DNA of 64,000 nt, taken from Oceanobacillus polygoni. Lineage in GTDB: Bacteria; Bacillota; Bacilli; Bacillales; Amphibacillaceae. Position 1 is the stretch's first letter. Each line of letters begins with the position of its first letter. A model generated the notes under the pieces. That model was not told the origin of the DNA. It ran no database searches and saw nothing but the letters and a program-made list of their open reading frames with translations. The stretch covers positions 42,779-106,778 of the forward strand of contig NZ_PIJY01000033.1 of NCBI RefSeq assembly GCF_008304605.1, in the 5' to 3' direction. Below, piece by piece: positions 19,179 to 27,730 of this stretch. The position numbers and the translations under genes are program-made.

Positions 19179-19189
19179 ATAGCATTTGA

Positions 19190-19219
19190 TAAAGGCAGCC
19201 AAGCTAGGCTGTCTTTTTT
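19190..19219 (+). terminator. Terminator of hmp
   Basis: AAGGCAGCC pairs with GGCTGTCTT around a six-base loop, followed by TTTTTT. Confidence 0.82.
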
Positions 19220-19264
19220 CTCCCTTGTTAAGCAGCAAAGCAGTTACTTCTTTTACAAAAAAAC

Positions 19265-19795
19265 TTAATCACGATAAAGCACATTATCGAATGCTCCAAT
19301 TCGTTGTAGCCCTCGATAAATTTGCGCTGGCATAATATACCTTCTAAGATTTGTGGATCGGTTTATCATTGTTGTTGCAAGATCGACCTTCCCGTCATTT
19401 CCAAAGTAAAAAGCTTGCCAGACAAATTTGGAGCAATAGTTTTGTTGGATATCTCGAAGATTCCTCGTATACTGATAAGCATTTATCTGCTCCTTATGCC
19501 GCTTTGCCCATCTTGCTGCATTTTTTGCTTCTTCCTTATTTGGATGTCGTAATATCGTCAGCTTCTCGCCCTTTTTATGCCTGCTTAAATAAATCGGCAT
19601 ACTATCTCCATGCCCATAGCTCGGCCACCTATTTACATGATAAATTCGAAAGTCCTCGCCAATAATCCCAGCATGTCCTACGACAATGGAAGATAATGCA
19701 GTCTTATGGGAATAAAGTACATCTCCCGGAATCATGTAAATCGTCGTTTCTGGATAAAAGTGGATGGGGTCATCAGATACATACCTGTCGTTCAT
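19265..19795 (-). CDS. YiiX-like permuted papain-fold cysteine hydrolase
   Basis: The 176-residue protein has MIPGDVLYSHKTALSSIVVG followed by HAGIIG (candidate catalytic His in an HxG context). Near residue 120 it has NYCSKFVWQAFYF with the candidate nucleophilic Cys. This order, His before Cys, is that of the YiiX/YebB-type circularly permuted NlpC/P60 families. No signal peptide is visible, so it is probably cytoplasmic. The substrate is unknown. It is transcribed alone, convergent with hmp. Confidence 0.72.
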   Translation of the reverse strand: MNDRYVSDDPIHFYPETTIYMIPGDVLYSHKTALSSIVVGHAGIIGEDFRIYHVNRWPSYGHGDSMPIYLSRHKKGEKLTILRHPNKEEAKNAARWAKRHKEQINAYQYTRNLRDIQQNYCSKFVWQAFYFGNDGKVDLATTMINRSTNLRRYIMPAQIYRGLQRIGAFDNVLYRD

Positions 19796-19842
19796 CGTAT
19801 AAACGCTCCTCTATAAATTAACTGTAACTTACAGCATAAGGA

Positions 19843-19886
19843 AAAACTTTGGTCGTTGCTACTAGAAAGCAATCAACCAAAGTTAT
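19843..19886 (-). terminator. Terminator of acsA
   Basis: On the minus strand AACTTTGGTTG pairs imperfectly with the downstream arm ending GACCAAAGTT, followed by TTT. Confidence 0.75.
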
Positions 19887-19892
19887 ATGAAC

Positions 19893-21605
19893 TTACTCTT
19901 CTAATGTTGATGTATCCCCAGTTGGTAGACCAAGCTCCCAGGACTTCAACAGGCGACGCATAATTTTACCACTTCTTGTTTTCGGAATGCTGTCGCGAAT
20001 CTCGATTTCCCTTGGTGCAGCATGTGCACTGAGACCCGTTTTAACAAATTGGCGGATTTCCTCTAACAGTTCATCCGATTTTTCATAGCCCTCATTCAAG
20101 GAAATAAATGCCTTTATGATTTCCCCACGTTCTGGATGTGGTTTTCCAATGACACCAGCTTCAGCAACAGCTGGGTGTTCAATTAACTTACTCTCTACCT
20201 CAAATGGACCAACACGCTCACCAGATGTATTAATGACATCATCTAGGCGCCCTTGGAACCAAAAGTAACCATCTTCATCACGGTATGCACTATCTCCAGA
20301 GACATACCAGCCATTAATAAAATAGCTTTCATATTTTCCTGGGTTATTCCAAATTTGCCGCATCATCGCAGGCCAGCCCTCTTTAATTGCTAAATTACCC
20401 ATTTGATTTGGCGGAAGTTCATTTCCTTCATGATCAACAATCGATGCCTCAATACCAGGAATCGGTTTCCCCATTGAACCTGGACGAATTTCTAACGTAG
20501 GCAGGTTTACGATGAGCTGTGCACCTGTTTCTGTCATCCACCATGTATCATGGATGCGTAGATTGAACGCTTTCAATCCCCATGTAACAACCTCTGGATT
20601 CAATGGCTCTCCAACACTCATAATATGACGTAATGAGGTAAGGTTGTATTTCCTTAGTGCACCCTCTCCGTGACTAACAAGCATCCGTAATGCTGTTGGA
20701 GCAGTATACCATACGGTTACCTCGTTTTTCTCCAATGTTTCATACCAGTCATCTGGAGTAAAACGACCGCCACGAATAACGTTCGTAACACCATGCAGCA
20801 AAGGCGCAAAGATACCATAACTTGTCCCCGTTACCCAACCTGGGTCAGCCGTACACCAGTATACATCGTCTTCTTTCAAATCGAGAACCCATTCCCCTGT
20901 TGCATAATGCTGAATCATGGCGTTATGCACATGGTAAACGCCCTTAGGCTTCCCAGTAGATCCCGATGTATAGTGAAGCAGCATGCCATCTTCTAAATTA
21001 ACCCATTCAATATCAAATTCGTCTGAAGCCCCGGCCATTTCACGATGATAATCAATATAAGTATGAGCGACCCCTGATTCACCAACAAGAATAATCGTCT
21101 CTAATTTTGGTAATTCATCTTGTGGAACCCGCTCAATTAGTGCTGGTGTCGTTATAAGTACTTTTGCTTCACTATCCTGCAAGCGATCTCGGACAGCTTG
21201 CTCCATAAACGCTTCGAATAAAGGTCCTGCAATTGCACCCGTTTTTAATATCCCAAAGAAGGCCGCATAAAATTCAGGACTTCTTGGCATAAAGAGGAAA
21301 ACACGATCTCCTTTGTTTACATCATGCTTCTTTAATACATTTGCAAACCTGTTACTCTGTTTACTCAAATCAGCAAACGTCAGCCGCTCCTCACGACCAG
21401 GAGCAGAATATAATAAAGCTACTTTATCTTTTTTAGCAGGATTCTCTGCATGGCGATCCAATGCTTCGTATGCGATATTTACCTTACCAGTCTCGTTCCA
21501 GGTAAAGTGCTTGTTTACATCATCCCATTTGAAGTTTTCTCTTGTTTTTTGGTAATCTTTTAAATTATAATCTTCACTTCTTGCTGGTATTACTTGCATA
21601 TCCAT
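19893..21605 (-). CDS. acsA: Acetyl-CoA synthetase (AcsA type)
   Basis: The enzyme ligates acetate to CoA through an acetyl-AMP intermediate. The 570-residue ANL-superfamily protein matches B. subtilis AcsA (572) in length. It shows the phosphate-binding loop LLHYTSGSTGKPKG, the adenine-binding WWMTETG motif, the hinge FQGRLDDVINTSGERVGP, and the catalytic lysine in PKTRSGKIMRR near the C-terminus. In B. subtilis that lysine is controlled by AcuABC acetylation; no acu genes lie here. GAGGTG precedes the ATG. Confidence 0.93.
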   Translation of the reverse strand: MDMQVIPARSEDYNLKDYQKTRENFKWDDVNKHFTWNETGKVNIAYEALDRHAENPAKKDKVALLYSAPGREERLTFADLSKQSNRFANVLKKHDVNKGDRVFLFMPRSPEFYAAFFGILKTGAIAGPLFEAFMEQAVRDRLQDSEAKVLITTPALIERVPQDELPKLETIILVGESGVAHTYIDYHREMAGASDEFDIEWVNLEDGMLLHYTSGSTGKPKGVYHVHNAMIQHYATGEWVLDLKEDDVYWCTADPGWVTGTSYGIFAPLLHGVTNVIRGGRFTPDDWYETLEKNEVTVWYTAPTALRMLVSHGEGALRKYNLTSLRHIMSVGEPLNPEVVTWGLKAFNLRIHDTWWMTETGAQLIVNLPTLEIRPGSMGKPIPGIEASIVDHEGNELPPNQMGNLAIKEGWPAMMRQIWNNPGKYESYFINGWYVSGDSAYRDEDGYFWFQGRLDDVINTSGERVGPFEVESKLIEHPAVAEAGVIGKPHPERGEIIKAFISLNEGYEKSDELLEEIRQFVKTGLSAHAAPREIEIRDSIPKTRSGKIMRRLLKSWELGLPTGDTSTLEE

Positions 21606-21788
21606 CCAATCACCTCATCTTCTTTGTAATCGATTTCATTATTTTCATCAAATAATTAATTGAAAATAATTAAAACATTCGGTAACTATTTCTAGTTTAG
21701 AACATTTTGTGACGATTTTAAAGTAATTAACTCCAATTAGTATTATTCGGAATATTAATTAAATTGAAATCCAAAGAGTAGATTTATT

Positions 21789-21832
21789 AAAAAAACACGT
21801 TGGATGCGCGCCATAGCAACCAACGTGTTTGA
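21789..21832 (-). terminator. Terminator of the dicarboxylate/amino acid symporter gene
   Basis: AAACACGTTGG pairs with CCAACGTGTTT and is followed by T on the minus strand, just after the gltT-type gene. Confidence 0.85.
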
Positions 21833-21850
21833 TAAAATGAATAATTTTGT

Positions 21851-23077
21851 TTAAGCCTTCGCAGCCTTTTCTTCGTCACGCTTTTCCTTTTCAGAAATAA
21901 TATAAGCACATGCTGCATCGCCTGTAATATTTAAAGAGGTACGTAACATATCAAGGATACGGTCAATACCAATAATCAATGCAATCCCTTCTACAGGTAA
22001 GCCTACTTGTCCTAATACCATTGCCAGCATGATCAAGCCTACACCAGGTACACCGGCTGTTCCAATACTAGCTAATGTTGCTGTTAGAACAACTAGAAGC
22101 AAGTCTGTAGCACTTAATGGCAGTGCATATACTTGAGAAATAAACACCGTAGCAACAGCTTGCATAATCGCTGTTCCGTCCATATTAATGGTCGCACCTA
22201 ATGGTTGGACAAAGCTACTAATCTCTTTCTTAATACCGAGATTTTCTTGGGCAGTTTTCATCGAAATCGGTAATGTTGCGTTCGAGCTCGATGTACTAAA
22301 AGCAACGGACATTGCTGGGAAGAATCCTTTATAAAACTTGAGCGGGTTTGCTTTACCAAGCCACCAAATTGCTAGACTATATACAATCGCTCCATGAACG
22401 ATTAAACCAAGCACAACCGTAACCATATACATCGCCATGGAACCAATTGCATCTATTCCTGCATCACCAATCGCAGAGGCAATAAGTGCGAATGCTCCAT
22501 ATGGTGCAGCTTTCATAATTAGCATAACTAACCAATTTAAAATTTCATTTGCTTGTTCAAATAAACGATGAATCCCTGCTGTTTTTTCTCCTAGGAAACC
22601 TAAAGCAACTCCTATAAAAATAGCAAATGCTATAATTTGCAGCATATCACCAGTAGCCATTGATGCGACTGGATTTTCTGGAATGATATTAATAATCGTT
22701 TCCATAATTGGTGGTGCTTCAGCTGCTTCATAAGATTGATCTATATTGAATACACCCTCTTTTCCGGGTTGGAGAATATATCCGAGTCCAAGACCAATTA
22801 CTAGTGCGAATGCCGTTGTAATTAGGAAAAAGCTAACCGTATACGCACCGATTTTCCCTAATTTTGCAGGCTCACCTAGCCCTGCTGTCCCTAATGTAAT
22901 GGAAACAAATACAAGTGGAACAACAAGCATCATAATTAAATTAATAAAAATTTGACCAACAGGGTCTAGTAGATACGTATCTAGTAATGAAAACGCCTTA
23001 TCAGGAACAAAGGTTAAAATAATACCGGCAAATACCCCTAATATGAGGGCAATCATAATCTTTTTTGTTAGACTCAT
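21851..23077 (-). CDS. Dicarboxylate/amino acid:cation symporter (GltP/GltT/DctP family)
   Basis: The 408-residue membrane protein has the DAACS architecture. An N-terminal set of membrane helices precedes the serine-rich re-entrant loop FSTSSSNATLPISMK and the NMDGTAIMQAVATVFISQ motif (NMDGT), with a second re-entrant part GTAGVPGVGLIM. It imports glutamate, aspartate or C4-dicarboxylates with Na+ or H+; the substrate cannot be fixed from sequence. It lies alone between acsA and a tRNA gene. Confidence 0.9.
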   Translation of the reverse strand: MSLTKKIMIALILGVFAGIILTFVPDKAFSLLDTYLLDPVGQIFINLIMMLVVPLVFVSITLGTAGLGEPAKLGKIGAYTVSFFLITTAFALVIGLGLGYILQPGKEGVFNIDQSYEAAEAPPIMETIINIIPENPVASMATGDMLQIIAFAIFIGVALGFLGEKTAGIHRLFEQANEILNWLVMLIMKAAPYGAFALIASAIGDAGIDAIGSMAMYMVTVVLGLIVHGAIVYSLAIWWLGKANPLKFYKGFFPAMSVAFSTSSSNATLPISMKTAQENLGIKKEISSFVQPLGATINMDGTAIMQAVATVFISQVYALPLSATDLLLVVLTATLASIGTAGVPGVGLIMLAMVLGQVGLPVEGIALIIGIDRILDMLRTSLNITGDAACAYIISEKEKRDEEKAAKA

Positions 23078-23185
23078 ATAATTTGTCCTCTCTGTTTTAA
23101 ATTTAATTTAACTGACTTTATGCTGTACTTGTTCAATTGGGCAGAATGCAGAAGTGAAATTGCTTTGAAATGCTATGCTTGGGAG

Positions 23186-23261
23186 TGGCGGCCCCGGCAG
23201 GATTCGAACCTGCGACACACGGTTTAGGAAACCGATGCTCTATCCCCTGAGCTACGGAGCC
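23186..23261 (-). tRNA. tRNA-Arg (anticodon CCT)
   Basis: The minus-strand 76-mer folds as a cloverleaf. Acceptor GGCTCCG pairs with CGGGGCC, the anticodon loop TTCCTAA carries CCT, the T-loop is GGTTCGAATCC, and the 3' end is an encoded CCA. It reads AGG. Confidence 0.96.
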
Positions 23262-23407
23262 TAGAAATTTTTAGGACAAGATAAGGTACATTATACAAAA
23301 TTTTTGTCGAATTGGAAAGCGACATATATTTCACATGGAAGATAGTCCTATTCTGTGATAAAATAAATGATATCTGTTTCATGAAGCAATGATTGGAGGA
23401 AATAATA

Positions 23408-24064
23408 ATGGCAGAAGTGCCTTTCATTGCAATTGAAGGACCGATTGGTATTGGTAAAACATCGCTCGCGAAGAAGCTATCCAGTCATTTTAATTATCAT
23501 TTATTAAAAGAAATTGTCGAGGAAAACCCATTTCTTGGCAAGTTTTATGATGATATTGAAGAGTGGAGTTTCCAAACTGAGATGTTTTTTTTATGCAATC
23601 GATTCAAGCAATTGGAAGATATCGATAAAAAATATCTGAAAGAAAATAAAGCTGTAATAGCTGATTATCATATATCCAAAAACATGATTTTTGCAAGGCG
23701 TACATTACAAGAAGGTAAATTGGAGAAGTACGAGCAAATTTACCAAATTTTAACAGAAGATATGCCCGCTCCTAATATGCTCATCTATTTAAATGCTAGT
23801 CTAGATACGATTTTGGAACGAATCCACAAGCGTGGTAGAGATATTGAGCAGAATATAAAGGCTTCTTACCTCGAACAGCTAAGAAATGATTACGAGGACT
23901 ATATGAATGCTTTTGAACGATTACATCCTAATATTCCCGTTATCCGGATAAATGGCGATACGACTGATTTTATTCAGTATCAACAGGATTTAGATTGTAT
24001 TATCGAAACAGTAACGAAACATCTAGCAGTTGCGGGTGGAATTAAAATGAAGGGGAACCAGTGA
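23408..24064 (+). CDS. dgk: Deoxyguanosine kinase (deoxynucleoside kinase family)
   Basis: The 218-residue dNK-fold kinase has P-loop IEGPIGIGKTSLAKKL, a FLLCNRFKQ-type substrate helix with an ADYHISKNMIFA motif, and the LID arginines in ERIHKRGRDIE. It phosphorylates deoxyguanosine in the purine salvage route. GGAGG lies before the ATG at 23408; the upstream in-frame TTG overlaps it. It overlaps the downstream paralogue dck by one base or more. The DYH rather than DRS motif after the central strand separates dGK from dCK. Confidence 0.92.
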   Translation: MAEVPFIAIEGPIGIGKTSLAKKLSSHFNYHLLKEIVEENPFLGKFYDDIEEWSFQTEMFFLCNRFKQLEDIDKKYLKENKAVIADYHISKNMIFARRTLQEGKLEKYEQIYQILTEDMPAPNMLIYLNASLDTILERIHKRGRDIEQNIKASYLEQLRNDYEDYMNAFERLHPNIPVIRINGDTTDFIQYQQDLDCIIETVTKHLAVAGGIKMKGNQ

Positions 24065-24747
24065 TGAATTTAAGAGAAAAGTACCACATTCCAAACGATA
24101 GTGTGATTACAATCGCAGGAACGGTTGGAGTTGGTAAATCAACCATGACGAAAGCATTAGCACAAGCATTAGACTTTAAAACATCTTTCGAAAAGGTGGA
24201 CACAAATCCATATCTAGAAAAGTTTTATGATGACTTTGAACGATGGAGCTTCCATCTACAGGTTTATTTCCTTGCAGAGCGTTTTAAGGAACAAAAGAAA
24301 ATCTTCGAATATGGTGGCGGCTTTGTGCAGGATCGTTCCATTTATGAGGATACAGGCATTTTTGCAAAAATGCATTTTGATAAAGGTACCATGTCACCGA
24401 CAGATTATGAAACCTATACCAATCTATTTGATGCAATGGTGATGACACCATATTTCCCGCACCCGGATCTACTCATCTACTTGGAAGGCTCCTTTGACGA
24501 GATTGTAAGCAGAATCCAAGAACGCGGTCGAGATATGGAAAAGAGTACGCCAATTAGCTATTGGGAGGAAATGTATAATCGCTATACGACTTGGATCGAC
24601 AATTTTAACGCATGTCCAATATTACGTATTAACATTTCGGACTATGATTTAATGCAGGATGAGAATCCAATTGAACAGATTTTAGAAAAGGTTGGACGAT
24701 CATTACAGCATTCACGACGATATACACGAAGAGAATTAGCGAGATAA
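24064..24747 (+). CDS. dck: Deoxyadenosine/deoxycytidine kinase
   Basis: The 227-residue paralogue of dgk has P-loop IAGTVGVGKSTMTKAL, the catalytic DRS motif in FVQDRSIYEDTGIFA, and LID region RIQERGRDME. It phosphorylates deoxyadenosine and deoxycytidine. The ATG at 24064 overlaps the dgk stop as TGATG, implying translational coupling; a GTG three bases upstream is an alternative. Its own terminator has been split by the IS3-family element that follows. Confidence 0.93.
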   Translation: MNLREKYHIPNDSVITIAGTVGVGKSTMTKALAQALDFKTSFEKVDTNPYLEKFYDDFERWSFHLQVYFLAERFKEQKKIFEYGGGFVQDRSIYEDTGIFAKMHFDKGTMSPTDYETYTNLFDAMVMTPYFPHPDLLIYLEGSFDEIVSRIQERGRDMEKSTPISYWEEMYNRYTTWIDNFNACPILRINISDYDLMQDENPIEQILEKVGRSLQHSRRYTRRELAR

Positions 24748-24820
24748 TAAAAAGGATACCCGAATGGGTGCTGCACCCCAAAAGTTAGAGTAAGAAATCT
24801 AAGTTTTGGGGTGTTTTTGC

Positions 24821-25384
24821 ATGGCAAAATATAGTGAGCAATTTAAATTAATGATTGTTAAGGAATATATGGAAGGTCCTCTTGGTTACACTTTATTAGC
24901 TAGAAAATATGATATTCCAAGTAAGGCTCCTATTGAAAGATGGGTAAAGTCATATAAAGCATTGGGTGAAGAGGGGTTACGTAAAAAGCGTTGTAAAAAG
25001 GTTTATTCTGTTCAATTTAAGTTAAATGTACTAAACTTTATGAAACAAACGGGCGCTTCTTACCAAGATACCGCAATAGAATTTCAGATGAATAATTCTA
25101 CTCTTATTGCGAACTGGAACAAGATTTTTCTTACTGAAGGGATAGAAGGCCTCAAAGAAAAACCGAAAGGACGGCCCCCTATGTCTGGAAAAAGAAAAGC
25201 AAAGTCAGTAAAACAAGAGAAAGCAATGAATCGCGAGGAACAATTAGAGCGTGAGATTGAACTTCTTCGGTTGGAAAATGCCTATTTAAAAAAGTTAAAA
25301 GCTTTTCAGGAAAATCCAGAGGCCTACCTCGAAAAGCACAAGCAGCGTTGGCACTCGAACTCAAGGAAGAAGGATTCAGATTAA
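24821..25384 (+). CDS. IS3-family transposase OrfA (helix-turn-helix)
   Basis: The 187-residue OrfA has two helix-turn-helix-like modules (YTLLARKYDIPSKAPIERWV and the later QDTAIEFQMNNSTLIANWN) and a C-terminal leucine zipper (REEQLEREIELLRLENAYLK), as in IS150-group elements. GGGGTG lies before the ATG at 24821. It binds the ends and regulates transposition. The heptamer AAAAAAG at 25288-25294 in frame A-AAA-AAG is a classic slippage site, and no stop blocks the minus-one frame, so an OrfAB fusion is expected. Confidence 0.9.
   Translation: MAKYSEQFKLMIVKEYMEGPLGYTLLARKYDIPSKAPIERWVKSYKALGEEGLRKKRCKKVYSVQFKLNVLNFMKQTGASYQDTAIEFQMNNSTLIANWNKIFLTEGIEGLKEKPKGRPPMSGKRKAKSVKQEKAMNREEQLEREIELLRLENAYLKKLKAFQENPEAYLEKHKQRWHSNSRKKDSD
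25288..25294 (+). other. Programmed -1 frameshift heptamer (A AAA AAG)
   Basis: The zero-frame codons are TTA AAA AAG. Slippage by minus one moves orfA into the frame of orfB, with an open run through the start of orfB, producing the transframe transposase. Confidence 0.82.
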
Positions 25385-26211
25385 AAGATGTACTCCGAGT
25401 TGTAGGTATACCAGAGGCAACTTATCATTATCAAGTTAAACAATTGAAGAAAGAAGATACGAATAAAGAGTGGAAAGAACTCATTCATGAATTGTTTAAG
25501 AAGCATGAAGGTAAATATGGATACCGTCGGATCCATTTAGAATTAAGAGGCAAGGGCTATAAAATCAATCATAAAAAAGTACAACGGATTATGAAAGAAT
25601 TGGGCTTGAAATGTATTAAGTTTACACGAAAGTCTCGATACAAGTCTTATAAAGGAACGGTTGGGAAGGTAGCGGAAAATCGTTTAAACCGACGGTTTAA
25701 TACGCCTATTCGTCTACAAAAGTTAGTCACCGACATCACAGAATTCAAGTGTACTGGAAATAAGAAACTTTATTTAAGTCCAATACTATATTTATATAAT
25801 GGTGAGGTAATCTCTTATGGTATCTCAAATAAACCAACATTAGATTTTGCGGTCAAGCCACTTAACCAAGCAATAGAAATAATCAAGAGTAAGGCCAAAT
25901 ATCGTACAACCATTCATTCTGATCAAGGCTGGCATTACCAACATATAAAGTGGGTCAAAACGTTGAATAAAAACAGAATCTTTCAAAGCATGTCTAGAAA
26001 AGCCACATGTGCAGATAACGCGGCGATGGAGAATTTCTTTGGGATTATGAAACAAGAAATGTATCACGGTGAAGCATTAATGTCTTATCATGAACTGAAA
26101 CGAAAGATAGAGAAATATATTTATTACTACAATAACGAACGAATTAAAACGAAATTGGCTGGTTTAAGTCCAGTGCGATACCGAACTCAAACCGGCCAAA
26201 CAGCTGCATAA
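25348..26211 (+). CDS. IS3-family transposase OrfB (DDE integrase core)
   Basis: OrfB has the retroviral-integrase-like DDE triad: Asp in LVTDITEFKC, Asp in IHSDQGWHYQ and Glu in DNAAMENFFGIMKQE. The HTH_21-type N-terminal segment is KYGYRRIHLELRGKG. The expected active product is the OrfAB fusion made by frameshift at 25288. The frame is intact to its stop, so the element may still be mobile. Confidence 0.92.
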   Translation: MALELKEEGFRLKDVLRVVGIPEATYHYQVKQLKKEDTNKEWKELIHELFKKHEGKYGYRRIHLELRGKGYKINHKKVQRIMKELGLKCIKFTRKSRYKSYKGTVGKVAENRLNRRFNTPIRLQKLVTDITEFKCTGNKKLYLSPILYLYNGEVISYGISNKPTLDFAVKPLNQAIEIIKSKAKYRTTIHSDQGWHYQHIKWVKTLNKNRIFQSMSRKATCADNAAMENFFGIMKQEMYHGEALMSYHELKRKIEKYIYYYNNERIKTKLAGLSPVRYRTQTGQTAA

Positions 26212-26256
26212 TGAAAACTCTAACTTTTAGGGGTCACTACCATGGCGCATCCTTTT

Positions 26257-26541
26257 TTAGTCTGCTTTTCTTACCTTCGTACGGAACGGGTAAAGCAAAA
26301 AGTGAATCAGAATGAGGATAAGTGAGATTCCGATCAGCCATCCCAAGGGAAGATTTAAAAATGCACCGAGGATAATTAATACTGGCGCGATCATTAAGGT
26401 TAGGAAACTATTACTTCTCGTTGAATCGTAATAATTTTCTTTTCCACAATGTGGACAACTCATCTTAATTCGAAACAGATTCCTTAATGTTGTCAAATAG
26501 CTCCATTGTTTCTTACAATATCCACATGTTGGTGTCTCCAT
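26257..26541 (-). CDS. Small membrane protein with CxxC-20-CxxC motif (TIGR04104 type)
   Basis: The 94-residue protein has CGYC and CPHC separated by about 20 residues in the N-terminal 35 residues, a likely zinc ribbon. Two membrane helices follow (about FLTLMIAPVLIILGAFL and LGWLIGISLILILIHFLL). GGGAG eight bases before the ATG at 26541 decides the start; the GTG nine bases upstream is too close. It follows proI by a short gap and may be co-transcribed. Function is unknown. Confidence 0.78.
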   Translation of the reverse strand: METPTCGYCKKQWSYLTTLRNLFRIKMSCPHCGKENYYDSTRSNSFLTLMIAPVLIILGAFLNLPLGWLIGISLILILIHFLLYPFRTKVRKAD

Positions 26542-26555
26542 CCATTTCACTCCCT

Positions 26556-27368
26556 TTACTTTCCACCTAAGTCAATCGACCGATCACGCGCATGTTTAAT
26601 GCATGAAATAATCATTTCCTCAAAGTTGTGACGATCTAAATCAGCAATTCCGGCCTCCGTTGTCCCACCTGGACTTGTAATGTTTTTCCGTAGCACTGCT
26701 GGTGTTTCACCAGATTGCTTTAGCATATTTCCAGCGCCAATGACAGTTTGAGTAATGAGATCCTTTGCAGTCTGTTGATCTACTCCCAAATCAATCGCAG
26801 CCTTTTCCATCGCTTCTACAAAATAATAAATAAAGGCAGGCCCACTCCCAGATACAGCTGTAATGGCATGCATATCCTTTTCATCGACAAGCTTCGTTAT
26901 ACCAACTGTTTGAAATAATTGATCCGTTTGCAAGAGATGCTCCGCTTCAACATACTTCCCTGCAGAAAGTGCTGTCGCAGAATGACCAATGAGAGCTGAT
27001 GTATTTGGCATTGTACGTACAACTGGAATCTGCATACCTAGAAATTGCTCCATTTTTTCAGTGGATAACCCAGCAATGGTCGAAATAATCAATTGCTTCT
27101 CATTCAAAAAAGGTTTTATCGACGTAATCGATTCCACTGCATCTTTTGGCTTGCTAGCCAAAATAATAATATCAGCATTCCTAAAGACCGCTTCCTTATC
27201 AGACATACATTGAACCTGATAGCGATTTTCAATATATGTTAGCCGTTCTTGATTACTTTTATTGGTTACATAGATATTTTCCCTTGCTACAACTTCTGCT
27301 TTAATAATACCAGCTAAAATCGCCTCTGCAAGGGATCCCGCTCCTAAAAATGCAATTCTTTTGTCCAT
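26556..27368 (-). CDS. proI: Pyrroline-5-carboxylate reductase
   Basis: The enzyme reduces P5C to proline with NAD(P)H. The 270-residue protein has the Rossmann start IAFLGAGSLAEAILAG, RTMPNTSALIGHSATAL, and the C-terminal signature SPGGTTEAGI. AGGAGG precedes the ATG. A T-box leader with a CCT (Pro) specifier precedes the gene, confirming a biosynthetic proline role. I use proI rather than proG or proH because of T-box control, as for B. subtilis proI; this symbol is an inference. Confidence 0.93.
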   Translation of the reverse strand: MDKRIAFLGAGSLAEAILAGIIKAEVVARENIYVTNKSNQERLTYIENRYQVQCMSDKEAVFRNADIIILASKPKDAVESITSIKPFLNEKQLIISTIAGLSTEKMEQFLGMQIPVVRTMPNTSALIGHSATALSAGKYVEAEHLLQTDQLFQTVGITKLVDEKDMHAITAVSGSGPAFIYYFVEAMEKAAIDLGVDQQTAKDLITQTVIGAGNMLKQSGETPAVLRKNITSPGGTTEAGIADLDRHNFEEMIISCIKHARDRSIDLGGK

Positions 27369-27389
27369 GATAATAGCCTCCTAAAAATT

Positions 27390-27640
27390 AAAAAAACTGA
27401 TTCTTCATCCTTCGTAAAGGACGGAATCAGCTCCGCGGTACCACCTAATTTGGCAATATTGCCCACCTCTAAATTGATAACACAGTTTCCTGCGGTTAGT
27501 TTATCGCTAACGACTCTTAGGTAGGTTCATACAAGCTGTTTCGCAGGGATTTTCCAGCCTATGAATCCCTTTCTCTAGCCGACAGTCGTTGTATTACTAG
27601 CCTATTCTTCGTCTCAAATCATGTAATTGCTATGACTATA
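27390..27640 (-). promoter_or_regulatory. T-box riboswitch leader, proline specifier, with promoter
   Basis: The minus strand has the T-box sequence TTAGGTGGTACCGCGG and the terminator CTGATTCCGTCC...GAATCAGTTTTTTT. In Stem I, AGTA-ATACAA pairs opposite TTGTAT-GAA, placing the specifier CCT at 27523-27525, a proline codon. The promoter is TTGACA (27658-27663), a 17-base spacer and TATAGT (27635-27640). Uncharged tRNA-Pro should turn on proI. Confidence 0.94.
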
Positions 27641-27730
27641 AGCTGTTATCGTTGTTTTGTCAAGAAATTATCAGAATGAACGTGTATTTGATATAATAAG
27701 GTTATCTTTAATGTTGAAAGGAAACCAAAC

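Larger units (their letters stand above)
24768..26241 (+). mobile_element. IS3-family (IS150-like) insertion sequence, complete, about 1.47 kb
   Basis: Two overlapping transposase frames (24821-25384 and 25348-26211) are bordered by inverted ends. The left end has CACCCCAAAAGTTAGAGT and the right end, reversed, ACCCCTAAAAGTTAGAGT. ATGG occurs on both sides (24764-24767 and 26242-26245), a likely 4-base target duplication. The exact boundary is uncertain by a few bases because the ends are imperfect. Outside the element, AAAAAGGAT on the left and ATCCTTTTTT on the right are the two arms of the original dck terminator. Confidence 0.88.
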
